Shown one piece after another: positions 44,830-53,986 of a stretch of DNA of 64,000 nt (positions are counted from its first letter, which is position 1; each line of letters opens with the position of its first letter). Made by a program: the position numbers and the translations under genes. The stretch comes from Bosea sp. (in: a-proteobacteria) (GTDB lineage: Bacteria; Pseudomonadota; Alphaproteobacteria; Rhizobiales; Beijerinckiaceae), in the NCBI RefSeq assembly GCF_023953965.1, contig NZ_JAMLIX010000001.1, positions 372,001-436,000 on the forward strand. Reading direction: 5' to 3'. The notes beneath the pieces are model-generated. The model was not told where the DNA came from, did not search any database, and saw only the letters and a list, made by a program, of their open reading frames with translations.

Positions 44830-45555
44830 ATGACTGCTTCCCAGAAGACCGGCCTCGTCGTCACCGCCCATCCCGGCGATTTCGTCTGGCGTGCCGGCGG
44901 CGCCATCGCGCTCCACACCGCCAAGGGCTATCGCGTCAAGATCGCCTGCCTATCCTATGGCGAGCGCGGCGAGAGCCAGTTCGCCTGGAAGAAGGCGGGC
45001 GTCAGCATGGCCGCGGTCAAGGAGCAGCGCCGCGACGAGGCGCAGCGCGCCGCCGAGCTGCTCGGCGCGGAGATCGAGTTCTTCGATGCCGGCGATTATC
45101 CGCTGCGGGGCACGGAGGAGATCCTCGGCCGGCTCGTCGACATCAACCACGAGCTGAAGCCGTCCTTCGTGCTGACCCACGCGCTGGCCGATCCCTACAA
45201 TATCGACCATCCCGAGGCGACGCGGCTGGCGCAGGAGGCCCGCATCATCGCGCAGGCGGCCGGCCACAAGCCCGACCCGAACCGCGCCTATTCCGCCCCG
45301 CCGGTCTTCCTGTTCGAGCCGCACCAGCCCGAGCAGTGCGACTTCAAGCCCAACGTCATCCTCAACATCGATGATGTCTGGGAGAAGAAGCGCGCCGCCT
45401 TCGAAATCCTCGCCGCCCAGAAGCACCTCTGGGAGTACTACACCCGCGTCGCGCTGAACCGTGGCATGCAGGGCGGCCGCAATTCCGGCCGGTCGATGAC
45501 CTATGGCGAGGCCTATCAGCGGCTCTTCCCGATGGTTCTGGAGGAACTCGCGTGA
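44830..45555 (+). CDS. galB: 4-oxalomesaconate hydratase GalB (PIG-L/LmbE family)
   Basis: A 241-residue protein of the PIG-L deacetylase fold. The metal-site motif is AHPGDFVWRAGGAIA rather than AHPDDE, and the second site is DPYNIDHPEATRLAQEARIIAQAAG. The APPVFLFEPHQPEQCDF and HLWEYYTRVALNRGMQ segments match GalB of Pseudomonas as I remember it. GalB hydrates the enol form of oxalomesaconate to 4-carboxy-4-hydroxy-2-oxoadipate. The stop overlaps the next ATG or GTG start (4 bases). Confidence 0.83.
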   Translation: MTASQKTGLVVTAHPGDFVWRAGGAIALHTAKGYRVKIACLSYGERGESQFAWKKAGVSMAAVKEQRRDEAQRAAELLGAEIEFFDAGDYPLRGTEEILGRLVDINHELKPSFVLTHALADPYNIDHPEATRLAQEARIIAQAAGHKPDPNRAYSAPPVFLFEPHQPEQCDFKPNVILNIDDVWEKKRAAFEILAAQKHLWEYYTRVALNRGMQGGRNSGRSMTYGEAYQRLFPMVLEELA

Positions 45556-46259
45556 AAACCGTCGTCGTCCGCAACATCCCCCGCACCGATAAAGGCGCCA
45601 TTGCCGATCTCGCCGAATGCGGCGTCTCCACCAGCCATGAAGCGATGGGCCGCACCGGGCTGATGAAGCCCCATATGCGCCCCGCCTGGGCCGGCGCCGC
45701 CATCGCGGGCAGCGCCGTCACCGTGCTTGCCCAACCCGGCGACAACTGGATGCTGCATGTCGCGGTGGAGCAGTGCCAGCCCGGCGACGTGCTTGTCGTC
45801 GCCGTCACCACCGACAACACCGACGGCATGTTCGGCGACCTGCTCGCGACCTCGCTGATGGCGCGCGGCGTCCTCGGCATCGTCATCGACGCCGGCGTGC
45901 GGGACGTGAAGTCGCTCCACGAAATGGGCTTTCCGGCCTGGTCGCGCGCGATCTCGGCCAAGGGCACGGTCAAGGCGACGCTGGGCGCGGTCAACGTGCC
46001 GGTGGTCTGCGCAGGCGCGGTGGTCAATCCGGGCGATGTCATCGTCGCCGATGACGACGGCGTGCTGGTCGTGCCGCGCCTGCAGGCCGCCGATGTCGCC
46101 GCCAAGGCAAAGGCGCGCAAGGCCAACGAGGATGAGAAGCGCCAGCGTCTCGCTTCCGGCGTGCTGGGCCTCGACATGTACAAGATGCGCGAAGAGCTGA
46201 CGCGGCAGGGGCTGGTCTATGTCGACCATGCCGAGGAGATCGGCCAGATCTCCCCCTGA
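45552..46259 (+). CDS. galC: 4-carboxy-4-hydroxy-2-oxoadipate aldolase (GalC/LigK, RraA fold)
   Basis: A 235-residue protein starting with GTG at 45552, inside the galB stop overlap. The RraA-like aldolase fold shows in LAECGVSTSHEAMGR, DGMFGDLLATSLMARGVLGIVIDAGVRDV (the GxL and RD motif of class II pyruvate aldolases) and GAVVNPGDVIVADDDGVLVVP. It splits 4-carboxy-4-hydroxy-2-oxoadipate into pyruvate and oxaloacetate. It is the last gene of the operon; an IS21 element begins 30 bases after its stop. Confidence 0.87.
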   Translation: MKTVVVRNIPRTDKGAIADLAECGVSTSHEAMGRTGLMKPHMRPAWAGAAIAGSAVTVLAQPGDNWMLHVAVEQCQPGDVLVVAVTTDNTDGMFGDLLATSLMARGVLGIVIDAGVRDVKSLHEMGFPAWSRAISAKGTVKATLGAVNVPVVCAGAVVNPGDVIVADDDGVLVVPRLQAADVAAKAKARKANEDEKRQRLASGVLGLDMYKMREELTRQGLVYVDHAEEIGQISP

Positions 46260-46397
46260 TTGCCAGGCGAGCGGCTTGCTGCAGCCAATGTGCAGGGCGG
46301 TGAGAAAACCATCCAGTGAAGCGCCTGCGTTTGTGCGGGCGCGGGCGGCGTAAAAGTCGTCCACTGGATAGGCTGATCCCTTTCGGGGTCGGCGGGG

Positions 46398-47897
46398 ATG
46401 TTCGCTGTGGAGGTCTACGCGGCGGTTCGCGATTTCGTTTTCAATCAGAAGCAGAGCCGACGGGAAGCGGCTCGCGTGTTCGGGCTGAGCCGCGAAACGA
46501 TCGCCAAGATGTGCCGGTTCTCGATCCCTCCGGGCTACACGCGCACGAAGCCGGTCGAGAAGCCGAAGCTCGGTCCGCTGCTGCCGGTGATTGAGGCGAT
46601 CCTGGACGGAGACCGGGCGTCTCCGGTGAAGCAGCGCCATACGGCGAAGCGGATCTTCGAGCGGCTGCGGGACGAGCACGGCTTTGCCGGCGGCTACACG
46701 GTGGTGAAGGACCATGTGCGGCTCTGCCGGGCGCGGGGCCGCGAGACCTTCGTTCCGCTGGCCCATCCGCCCGGTCACGCCCAGGTGGATTTTGGCGAGG
46801 CGCTGGCGGTGATCGGCGGCGTGCGGCAGAAGATCCACTTCTTCTGCCTGGACCTGCCACAGTCGGATGCCTGCTTCGTGAAGGCGTATCCGCGCGAGAC
46901 GACGGAAGCGTTCCTGGACGGTCACGTCTCGGCTTTTGGCTTCTTCGGCGGTGTGCCGCTGTCGATCCTCTATGACAACACCCGCATTGCGGTGGCGAAG
47001 ATCTGCGGCGATGGCCGGCGCGAGCGGACGCGGGCCTTCACGGAGCTGGTGAGCCACTATCTGTTCCGGGATCGGTTCGGGCGCCCGGGCAAGGGCAATG
47101 ACAAGGGCAAGGTCGAGGGGCTGGTGAAGTATGCCCGCTCGAACTTCATGACGCCGATCCCTTTGGCGGCGAGCTTCGCCGAACTGAACGCGATGTTGGC
47201 CGAGCGCTGCCGCCGGCGACAGGACGAGCGGGCCGGCCGGCATGCCCAGACGATCGGAGAGCGGCTTGTTGCCGATCTCGGGGTCTTGCGCCCTTTGCCG
47301 GCAGTGCCGCTGGAGCCGTGCGAGAAGCGTGGTGCGCGGGTCTCGTCGACGGCGCTGGTCCGATATCGGTCGAACGACTACTCGGTCCCGACGGCCTATG
47401 GCTTCCAGGACGTGGTGGTGAAGGGCTTCGTCGAGGAGGTCGTGATCCTGTGCCGGGGCGAGGAGATTGCCCGCCATCCCCGCAATTACGGGACGGGCGT
47501 GTTCGTCTCCGATCCGCTGCACTATCTGGCGCTAATCGAGGAGAAGCCGAACGCCCTCGACCAGGCCGCGGCCTTGCAGGGCTGGGACCTGCCCGAGGCC
47601 TTCCAGCACCTGCGCCATCTCCTGGAAGCGCGCATGGGCAATCGCGGCAAGCGCGAGTTCATCCAGGTGCTGCGGCTGCTGGAGGCCTTGCCGCGCGAGG
47701 TCGTGAGCTTCGCCGTCGGCGAGGCGATCCGGCTGGGCGCGATCGGCTTCGATGCGGTGAAGCTGATCGCGCTGGCGCGGCTGGAACGGCGCCCGGCCCG
47801 TCTGGATCTGGCGGCCTATCCGTATCTGCCGAGGACTACGGTGAAGACGACCTCGGCGGCCGATTACGCCGTGCTCCTGCCGGGAGCCGCGGCATGA
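46398..47897 (+). CDS. istA: IS21 transposase IstA
   Basis: A 499-residue transposase. The N-terminal helix-turn-helix (QSRREAARVFGLSRETIAKM) is followed by a DDE catalytic core: Asp in HAQVDFGEAL, Asp in LYDNTRIAV and Glu in KGKVEGLVKYARSNF. The C-terminal beta-barrel contains RYRSNDYSVPTAYGF. It cuts and joins the element ends with the help of IstB. The frame is intact, and it overlaps istB by 4 bases. Confidence 0.95.
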   Translation: MFAVEVYAAVRDFVFNQKQSRREAARVFGLSRETIAKMCRFSIPPGYTRTKPVEKPKLGPLLPVIEAILDGDRASPVKQRHTAKRIFERLRDEHGFAGGYTVVKDHVRLCRARGRETFVPLAHPPGHAQVDFGEALAVIGGVRQKIHFFCLDLPQSDACFVKAYPRETTEAFLDGHVSAFGFFGGVPLSILYDNTRIAVAKICGDGRRERTRAFTELVSHYLFRDRFGRPGKGNDKGKVEGLVKYARSNFMTPIPLAASFAELNAMLAERCRRRQDERAGRHAQTIGERLVADLGVLRPLPAVPLEPCEKRGARVSSTALVRYRSNDYSVPTAYGFQDVVVKGFVEEVVILCRGEEIARHPRNYGTGVFVSDPLHYLALIEEKPNALDQAAALQGWDLPEAFQHLRHLLEARMGNRGKREFIQVLRLLEALPREVVSFAVGEAIRLGAIGFDAVKLIALARLERRPARLDLAAYPYLPRTTVKTTSAADYAVLLPGAAA

Positions 47898-48757
47898 CGG
47901 GCTCGGGGAAAGAGACGATGCCGGCGGGCACGACCGCTGGAACGCCGCAGGTCCTGCTGGCGCACCACCTCAAGCAACTGAAGCTGCCAACCGTCCTGCG
48001 CGAGTACGACAAGGTGGCACGGGAATGCTCCCGCGACGGCGTCGATCATCCCCGCTACCTGCTACGGTTGGTCGAGCTCGAACTGATCGACCGGGAGCGG
48101 CGCACGGTCGAGCGGCGGATCCGGGCGGCGCGCTTCCCAGCGGTGAAGAGCTTCGACACCTTCGACTTCACGGCGATCCCGAGCCTGAACAAGATGCTCG
48201 TGCTGGAGCTGGCGCGCTGCGGCTACATCCTGCGCCGGGAGAACATCATCGCGCTCGGCAACAGCGGCACCGGCAAGACCCATGTCGCCCTCGCGCTCGG
48301 GCTGGCCGCTTGCCAGAAGGGCTTCTCCGTCGCCTTCACGACGGCGGCTTCGCTGGTCAACCAGCTCCTCGAAGCCCGCGACGAGAAGCGCCTGCTCAGG
48401 CTCCAGCGCGAGTTGCAGGCGGTCAAGCTGCTGATCGTCGACGAGCTCGGCTATGTGCCGCTGTCGCCGACCGGCGCCGAGCTCCTGTTCGAGATCTTCT
48501 CGCAACGCTACGAGCGCGGCTCAACCATCGTCACCTCGAACCTGCCCTTCGAGGACTGGACGTCCGTCCTGGGATCGGAGCGCCTCACCGGCGCGCTGCT
48601 CGATCGCCTGACCCACCACGTCAGCATCCTCGCCATGAACGGCGACAGCTACCGCCTCAAACAATCGGCCGGCCGCCGGCGCGCCTCCGCCGCGGCGGGG
48701 CAAAAACAGACCACCGCCAACGAAGCCGATCCAGAAACCGGCGAGATCATCCCCTGA
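47894..48757 (+). CDS. istB: IS21 helper ATPase IstB
   Basis: Starting at the ATG 47894 that overlaps the istA stop gives 287 residues. Walker A GNSGTGKTHVALAL lies at about 123-136 and Walker B LLIVDELGYVPLS at about 178-190, both as in IstB/DnaC-type AAA ATPases. IstB selects target DNA and activates IstA. The C-terminal tail is Ala/Gln-rich. Intact, so the element may still be active. Confidence 0.95.
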   Translation: MTGSGKETMPAGTTAGTPQVLLAHHLKQLKLPTVLREYDKVARECSRDGVDHPRYLLRLVELELIDRERRTVERRIRAARFPAVKSFDTFDFTAIPSLNKMLVLELARCGYILRRENIIALGNSGTGKTHVALALGLAACQKGFSVAFTTAASLVNQLLEARDEKRLLRLQRELQAVKLLIVDELGYVPLSPTGAELLFEIFSQRYERGSTIVTSNLPFEDWTSVLGSERLTGALLDRLTHHVSILAMNGDSYRLKQSAGRRRASAAAGQKQTTANEADPETGEIIP

Positions 48758-48773
48758 TCAATCCCGACAGCGC

Positions 48774-48811
48774 GATATGGCAGGGGCCCCGATCGGGGCC
48801 CCTGCCATATC
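48774..48811. terminator. 38-base perfect palindrome after istB
   Basis: GATATGGCAGGGGCCCCGA and its exact complement form a palindrome of 19-base arms with no loop, 16 bases after the istB stop and still within the element. In RNA it would make a very stable hairpin, and it may shield downstream DNA from istAB transcription; a trailing run of T is absent. Confidence 0.7.
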
Positions 48812-48874
48812 CGCCACCCTCAACGCCAGTGGCCTGCTTTTACTCCGCCACGCTGGCCTGGAATCCGACCGCCG

Positions 48875-49933
48875 TTGACAATGCTTCTGGCGGATCTCGG
48901 TGCCGAGGTCTTCACGGTAGCCGGCGGCCGTGCGGGCGATGCAATCCCAGAATTGTCTCGTGGCAAGCACTTCATCACGCTCGATCTAAAGATCGATGCT
49001 GCGCGCGAGGCCCTGCTCCGCCTCATCGACGCAGCCGATGTGCTGGTCGAGGGCTTCCGGCCCGGCGTCGCCGACAGGCTTGGCGTCGGCTGGGAGGCGG
49101 TTTCGGCGCGCAACCCCCGCCTCGTCTACTGTTCGCTGACGGGATACGGCCAGACCGGCAAGCGGGCGCAGGAAGCCGGCCACGACATCAACTATCTCGC
49201 GGTGAGCGGCGTCCTGGGCGCGCTAGGTCCCGCCGGCGGGCCGCCGCAGCCTCCGCTGAACATCGTCGCGGATCTCGCCGCCGGCAGCATGCTGGCCGCC
49301 TTCGGGATCCTCGCGGCTCTGATCGAGCGCAACACGTCCGGCCGCGGACAATATGTCGATGTCTCGATGGTCGAAGGGGCCCGCTCGCTGTTGGCGATGG
49401 TCTACCCGCTTTGGGGCACCCCGGTCATGCCGAGCCGCGGCGAGGGCCTCTTCAATGCTCCCTTCTATCGCTGCTACGCCTGTGCCGACGGGCGCTATGT
49501 CGCCGTCGGCGCGTTCGAGCGCGGCTTCTTCGAGACACTCTGGCAGGCGGTCGGGTCCGGACCGACGCCAGACCATATGGACACGCGGCAATGGCCCTTC
49601 ATTGCCTCGACGCTTGAAGTGGCCTTCGCGACCCGGCCCATGGCCGATTGGGGAGCGCGCTTCGTCGGCTCGAATGCATGCGTAACCCCGGTGCTCGCGC
49701 CCGACGAGGCCGTGATGGAGGCCGGCGAACCGACCGGGGGAGCCACGCCTGCGCCCGTCGTCCCCCGCTTCAGCAGAACGCCCGGGCAGGCGCGGCCGGT
49801 CGACCTCGACGACGCAACCGCTGACGTCCTGAAACAGATTGGCCTCACCGCCGACGAGATCGCGGCTGTGGTCGCGACCGAGGAAGCCCCCCGGAAAACC
49901 GGCATCGACTGGCCACCGGTATTTGGCACCTGA
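48875..49933 (+). CDS. CaiB/BaiF-type CoA-transferase, 5' end removed by the IS21 element
   Basis: The surviving frame gives up to 352 residues, beginning (T)MLLADLGAEVFTV. Related proteins have about 20 residues before this point (a DLSR...GPFAT segment), and here that place is occupied by the right end of the IS. The rest is intact: the catalytic Asp is in IVADLAAGS, followed by RGQYVDVSMVEGARSLL. An in-frame ATG at 48881 may allow translation without the N-terminus, but no good ribosome site is seen, so activity is doubtful. It heads a series of CoA-metabolism genes and may once have been preceded by further genes. Confidence 0.8.
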   Translation: MTMLLADLGAEVFTVAGGRAGDAIPELSRGKHFITLDLKIDAAREALLRLIDAADVLVEGFRPGVADRLGVGWEAVSARNPRLVYCSLTGYGQTGKRAQEAGHDINYLAVSGVLGALGPAGGPPQPPLNIVADLAAGSMLAAFGILAALIERNTSGRGQYVDVSMVEGARSLLAMVYPLWGTPVMPSRGEGLFNAPFYRCYACADGRYVAVGAFERGFFETLWQAVGSGPTPDHMDTRQWPFIASTLEVAFATRPMADWGARFVGSNACVTPVLAPDEAVMEAGEPTGGATPAPVVPRFSRTPGQARPVDLDDATADVLKQIGLTADEIAAVVATEEAPRKTGIDWPPVFGT

Positions 49934-49956
49934 ATTTCACTACGCGGAGAAGGTAC

Positions 49957-51084
49957 ATGCTCGATGCCGAGGCGTATGAACAGTTTCGCGCGACGGTCAG
50001 GCGGCTCGCGGACGAGCGCGTGGCCCCCCATGCCGCGGAGGTCGATCGTTCCCGCTCCCTGCCGGAGGAATCGATCAAGGCGTTTCGCGACGCCAATCTG
50101 ATCGGACTGCCTTTCCCCGAGGAGTTCGGCGGCCAAGGCGGCGACCTGATGACCCAGGTCATTGCCGTCGAGGAAATCGCCCGCGTCTGCGCTACGTCCG
50201 CGCTCTCTCTGTTCACGAGCTGGATCGTTCTGGATCCGCTTGTCCGCTTCGGCTCTCCCATGCTCGTCGAGGAGATCGTGCGACCGGTTTCCTCGGGAGA
50301 GCAGGTGGCAGCCTGGTGTCTGACCGAGCCTGCGGGCGGCTCCGACCTCGCCGGCATCAAGACCAGGGCGGAACAGGCCGGCGACGGCTGGATGCTGAAC
50401 GGCACCAAGCGCTTCATAACCAACGCTACCTGGGCTGACTGGTATATGGTTTTGGCCCGAACCGGGGAGGGCCGGCAGTTCGGCATCTTCGCGGTCCATC
50501 GCGATGATCCCGGCATCAGCTTCGGAGCGCGCGAGCGGAAGATGGGCGTGCGCGGCTCGCCGACGGCCGACGTCATCCTCGAGAACTGCCGCATCAGTGC
50601 AGACCGCGTCGTCGGCGATCCCTTCAAGGGATACGAGTACATGAATGTCGGACTGACCAATTCGCGCGCGGTGATCGCGGCCGAGGCGCTCGGCATCGCC
50701 CAGGGCGCGCTGGACGAAGCCGTCCGCTACACCAAGGGCCGGCAGCAGTTCGGGCAGACGATCTCTCGCTTCCAGATGATACGCGGCATGGTCGCGGACA
50801 TGGCGGTGAAGGTCGAATCCTCGCGCGCCCTGCTCTATCGCGCCGTGAACCTGATCGAGACCGACCCCGGGCAGGCGCGCGCCTTCGCCTCAATGGCCAA
50901 GCTGCTGTGCAGCGACACGGCAATGGCGGTCACGACCGACGCAGTCCAGCTGCATGGCGGCTACGGTTATCTCGAGGACTATCCGGTCGAGCGCATGATG
51001 CGGGATGCGAAGATCACCCAGATCTACGAGGGAACGAACCAGATTCAGCGCCTGATCATCGCGAAGCATGTCTATCAGGACTGA
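49957..51084 (+). CDS. Acyl-CoA dehydrogenase
   Basis: A 375-residue flavoenzyme, standard ACAD length, with an AGAAGG site before the ATG. FAD-binding WCLTEPAGGSDLAGIKTRAE lies in the beta domain, and the catalytic base Glu is in QIYEGTNQIQRLIIAKH near the C-terminus. It would oxidise an acyl-CoA to an enoyl-CoA with electrons to ETF. It lies between two CoA-transferase genes, which provide its substrate in this reading. Chain specificity is not predictable. Confidence 0.92.
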   Translation: MLDAEAYEQFRATVRRLADERVAPHAAEVDRSRSLPEESIKAFRDANLIGLPFPEEFGGQGGDLMTQVIAVEEIARVCATSALSLFTSWIVLDPLVRFGSPMLVEEIVRPVSSGEQVAAWCLTEPAGGSDLAGIKTRAEQAGDGWMLNGTKRFITNATWADWYMVLARTGEGRQFGIFAVHRDDPGISFGARERKMGVRGSPTADVILENCRISADRVVGDPFKGYEYMNVGLTNSRAVIAAEALGIAQGALDEAVRYTKGRQQFGQTISRFQMIRGMVADMAVKVESSRALLYRAVNLIETDPGQARAFASMAKLLCSDTAMAVTTDAVQLHGGYGYLEDYPVERMMRDAKITQIYEGTNQIQRLIIAKHVYQD

Positions 51085-51094
51085 GGATAGCGTC

Positions 51095-52306
51095 ATGAGC
51101 CCATCAGTTCTCGCCGATACCTTGGTCATCGATATGAGCGAGGTCTACCAGGCCCCGCTCGCCGCGCAGGTGCTGGGCGATTTCGGAGCCGACGTCATCA
51201 AGGTCGAGCGTCCGGGCGCCGGCGACGTCATGCGCAACATGGACTCATACGCCCGCGACCGCGGGCTGGTGGGTTGCTACTTCGCCTCCGCCAACCGCAA
51301 CAAGCGCTCGATCACGCTGGATGTGAAGGTCCCCGAAGGCCGCGTAGCGCTGCTGCGCATGATCGAGAAAGCGGACGTCCTGATCCACAACTACCGTCCG
51401 GGCGTCATGGAGCGCCTCGGCCTCTCTTATGAAGACGTCGCGGCGATCAACCCGCGTATCGTCTATGCGGTTGCGACCGGGTTCGGCGAGGATGGCCCGA
51501 TCGCCCACCGCCCGGCGCAGGACATGATCGCCCAGAGCCTCAGCGGCATCGCGCTGGCCGGCGTCGAGCCCGGCGAGCAGCCACGGATCATGGGCGCCGC
51601 CGCAGTCGATTTCTCGTCCGGCATGATCCTGGTCCAGGGCATTCTTCTCGCCCTCCTCGAACGCACCCGTTCGGGCCGGGGCCAGCAGGTGAATGCCTGC
51701 CTGCTCGATACCGCGATGGCAATCCAGAGCGCCGAGGCCGCGTCTCTGCTGATGTATGACTACGAGACCAACTGGCATAAGCGCGGCCTGAGCTTCGTCG
51801 TGCCGACCAGTGACGGCTGGGTCACGATCCTCGGCTTCTTCCGGCCCAATCCGTTGCGCTTGTTTTGCCAGGCTCTGGGAATCTCCGATCTGAGCCAGGA
51901 GCCGGAATTCGCGACCATCGACCTGCAGATCGCACGGAAGGACGATCTCAGCGCGCTGATCAGCCGCGAGGTCGCAAAATACACCACCGAGGAATGCGTC
52001 GCGCGCTTTGAGGCACAAGACATCATTTGCTCCCCGGTGTTGCCGCTGAAGGAGGCGCTCTCGCACCCCCAGGTCAAGCACAACGGCATGGTCGCGCGCA
52101 TGACCATACCCGGGCAGGGCGAGGTCGAGCTGGTCGGGAGTCCGCTGAAGCTGTCGCGAACCGGCCCCGAGATCCGGCGTGGCCCACCGCCGCTGGGGTA
52201 TCACGCCAGCGAGATCCTCGCGCAGTTCGATTACGACACGGATGAGATCGCGCAGCTTTTGCGGGCGGGCGCCCTCGGGCCAGCCGGCAAGGGCCGGCCG
52301 GCATGA
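51095..52306 (+). CDS. CaiB/BaiF-type CoA-transferase
   Basis: The ATG at 51095 gives 403 residues, typical of class III CoA-transferases. N-terminal ADTLVIDMSEVYQAPLAAQVLGDFGADVIKVERPG, catalytic Asp in AAAVDFSSGM and GRGQQVNACLLDTAM are seen. These enzymes move CoA between carboxylic acids. It begins 10 bases after the acyl-CoA dehydrogenase and overlaps the next gene by 4 bases. Confidence 0.9.
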   Translation: MSPSVLADTLVIDMSEVYQAPLAAQVLGDFGADVIKVERPGAGDVMRNMDSYARDRGLVGCYFASANRNKRSITLDVKVPEGRVALLRMIEKADVLIHNYRPGVMERLGLSYEDVAAINPRIVYAVATGFGEDGPIAHRPAQDMIAQSLSGIALAGVEPGEQPRIMGAAAVDFSSGMILVQGILLALLERTRSGRGQQVNACLLDTAMAIQSAEAASLLMYDYETNWHKRGLSFVVPTSDGWVTILGFFRPNPLRLFCQALGISDLSQEPEFATIDLQIARKDDLSALISREVAKYTTEECVARFEAQDIICSPVLPLKEALSHPQVKHNGMVARMTIPGQGEVELVGSPLKLSRTGPEIRRGPPPLGYHASEILAQFDYDTDEIAQLLRAGALGPAGKGRPA

Positions 52307-53940
52307 CAGCCGATCCCCGCTTGAACACGCTCCCCGACATATTGTGCGAGCAAGCGGCGCTGGCGCCGGATGCCCCGTTCATCACGGTCCTCGGCGAGGG
52401 GCACGCAACCCGGGCAACCTCCTATGAGGCAGCCTTGCGCATCGCGGCGGGGCTGGGTCGGCTGGGCGTCGCGAAGAGCGAGACGGTCGCCGTCATGGGG
52501 CCGACAAGCCTCGCGACGCTGCATGCATGGATGGGCATCAACTGCGCGGGGGGCATAGAGGTGGCGCTCAACGGCGCATACCGGGGCGCGGTGCTCGAGC
52601 ACGCCCTCAACACGATCGGCGCCGGAATCATCATCATCGCGCAAGCTCACCTTCCGGTCCTGCGCGCGAGCGAGGCGGCGCTGACCCATCTTCGCAAGGC
52701 GATCTATTTCAGCACCGACGAGGAGGCAACCGCCGAGCCACCAGCCTTCGCCCGGATCGAGCTCATCCCCTTTTCGAGCCTGATCGAGAGCGAACCGCTC
52801 GCCGCGCCAGTCGCAGTCAGCCATACCGACATCGGCTCGATGATATACACCTCCGGCACATCCGGGCCGGCCAAGGCCGTGCGCATGCCGTTTGCGCAGA
52901 TCGCCTTCCTAGCGCAGCGTACCGTCGACAAGCTGCGCCTGCAGGCCTCGGATCGCTTCTACTGCGCCCATCCCCTCTTCCACATGGCCGGCAAGTTCAT
53001 GGGGGTCCAGGCCATGCTTATGGCTGGCGGCTCGATCGTGCTCGACCAACGCTTCGACGCAGCCCACTGGCTCGACCGCGTCCGCGTCCATGGTGCCACC
53101 GTCAGCCTCGGCCATGGGCCGATGGTGGAGATGATACACGCCCGTCCCCCCGGCACCGACGATCGCGAGCACCTGCTCCGGCGCATGATCATGGTGCCGT
53201 TCCCCCGCGCCGTCGCCCACGCCTTCGAAGAGCGCTTCGGCATCCGCGGGATCGAATGCTGGGGCATGACCGAAATCAACGCGGTCTGCTGGGCGCCCTA
53301 CGACGAACCGCTGCGGGCCGGATCCTGCGGAAAGGTCGACGCCGACTGGTACGATTTCCGGGTCGTCGATCCCGACAGCGATGAGGAGGTCGCCACAGGC
53401 TCGGTCGGCGAATTCGTCATCCGGCCGACGAAGCCCTGGCTCATCATGCAGGGCTACCACGGCATGCCCGACAAGACGGTCGACGCCTGGCGGAACCTTT
53501 GGTTTCACACCGGTGACGCCGGCTACATCGACGACGCCGGCTATGTCTATTTCGTCGACCGCCTGGGCGACCGCATCCGGCGCCGCGCCGAGAACATCTC
53601 CTCTTACGATATCGAGAGCGCTGCGTCCGGGCACCCCAGCGTCGCCGAATGTGCGGCGGTGGGGGTTCCCTCCGAGTTCGAGGACGACGACGACGTTAAG
53701 CTCTGCGTCGTGCTGAAGCCAGGCCGGCAGGCCGATCCGGAGACCTTGCTCCGCCACCTCGCGCGCACGCTGCCGCACTACATGGTGCCCCGCTACATCG
53801 CCTTCCTCGCCGCCCTGCCACGGACGCCGACGAACAAGATTCAGAAGAAGCTCCTGATGACAGCCGCTTTCGACCAAGTCTGGGATCGAAAAGCTTCGGG
53901 TGTCAGCCTGAAAGATCTGGCGAGAGACGGTCCTGCGTGA
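52303..53940 (+). CDS. AMP-dependent acyl-CoA ligase (CaiC/FadD-like)
   Basis: A 545-residue adenylating enzyme. Motifs in order: IYTSGTSGPAKAVRMP (ATP/Mg loop, about 185-200), GIECWGMTE (about 320-328), HTGDAGYIDDAGYVYFVDRLGDRIRRRAENIS (hinge region) and the catalytic Lys in PRTPTNKIQKKLL near the C-terminus. It makes an acyl-CoA from an acid, ATP and CoA. The acid is unknown; CaiC-like crotonobetaine/carnitine or small branched acids are possible. Confidence 0.9.
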   Translation: MTADPRLNTLPDILCEQAALAPDAPFITVLGEGHATRATSYEAALRIAAGLGRLGVAKSETVAVMGPTSLATLHAWMGINCAGGIEVALNGAYRGAVLEHALNTIGAGIIIIAQAHLPVLRASEAALTHLRKAIYFSTDEEATAEPPAFARIELIPFSSLIESEPLAAPVAVSHTDIGSMIYTSGTSGPAKAVRMPFAQIAFLAQRTVDKLRLQASDRFYCAHPLFHMAGKFMGVQAMLMAGGSIVLDQRFDAAHWLDRVRVHGATVSLGHGPMVEMIHARPPGTDDREHLLRRMIMVPFPRAVAHAFEERFGIRGIECWGMTEINAVCWAPYDEPLRAGSCGKVDADWYDFRVVDPDSDEEVATGSVGEFVIRPTKPWLIMQGYHGMPDKTVDAWRNLWFHTGDAGYIDDAGYVYFVDRLGDRIRRRAENISSYDIESAASGHPSVAECAAVGVPSEFEDDDDVKLCVVLKPGRQADPETLLRHLARTLPHYMVPRYIAFLAALPRTPTNKIQKKLLMTAAFDQVWDRKASGVSLKDLARDGPA

Positions 53941-53986
53941 CTGCCGAACGCGACTGAACCCGTCATCGACAAGGATAACGAACATC

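Larger units (their letters stand above)
46289..48880 (+). mobile_element. IS21-family insertion sequence, complete
   Basis: An element of about 2.6 kb with overlapping istA and istB. The ends TGTGCAGGGCGGT (46289) and, inverted, TGTCAACGGCGGT (48880) match at 10 of 13 positions, start with TG and end with CA as usual for IS21. Internal repeats with GTAAAAG..G.CCACTGG lie near both ends. No direct duplication flanks these limits; a 5-base CAATG at 46286-46290 and 48879-48883 partly overlaps the ends and may be chance. Confidence 0.88.

Noticed and set aside
46286..48883. CAATG at both ends of the IS21 element as a target-site duplication
   Set aside because: It overlaps the TG/CA termini expected for the family, is only 5 bases long, and the lost CoA-transferase N-terminus is not on the left side. 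It may be chance; kept as a possibility only.
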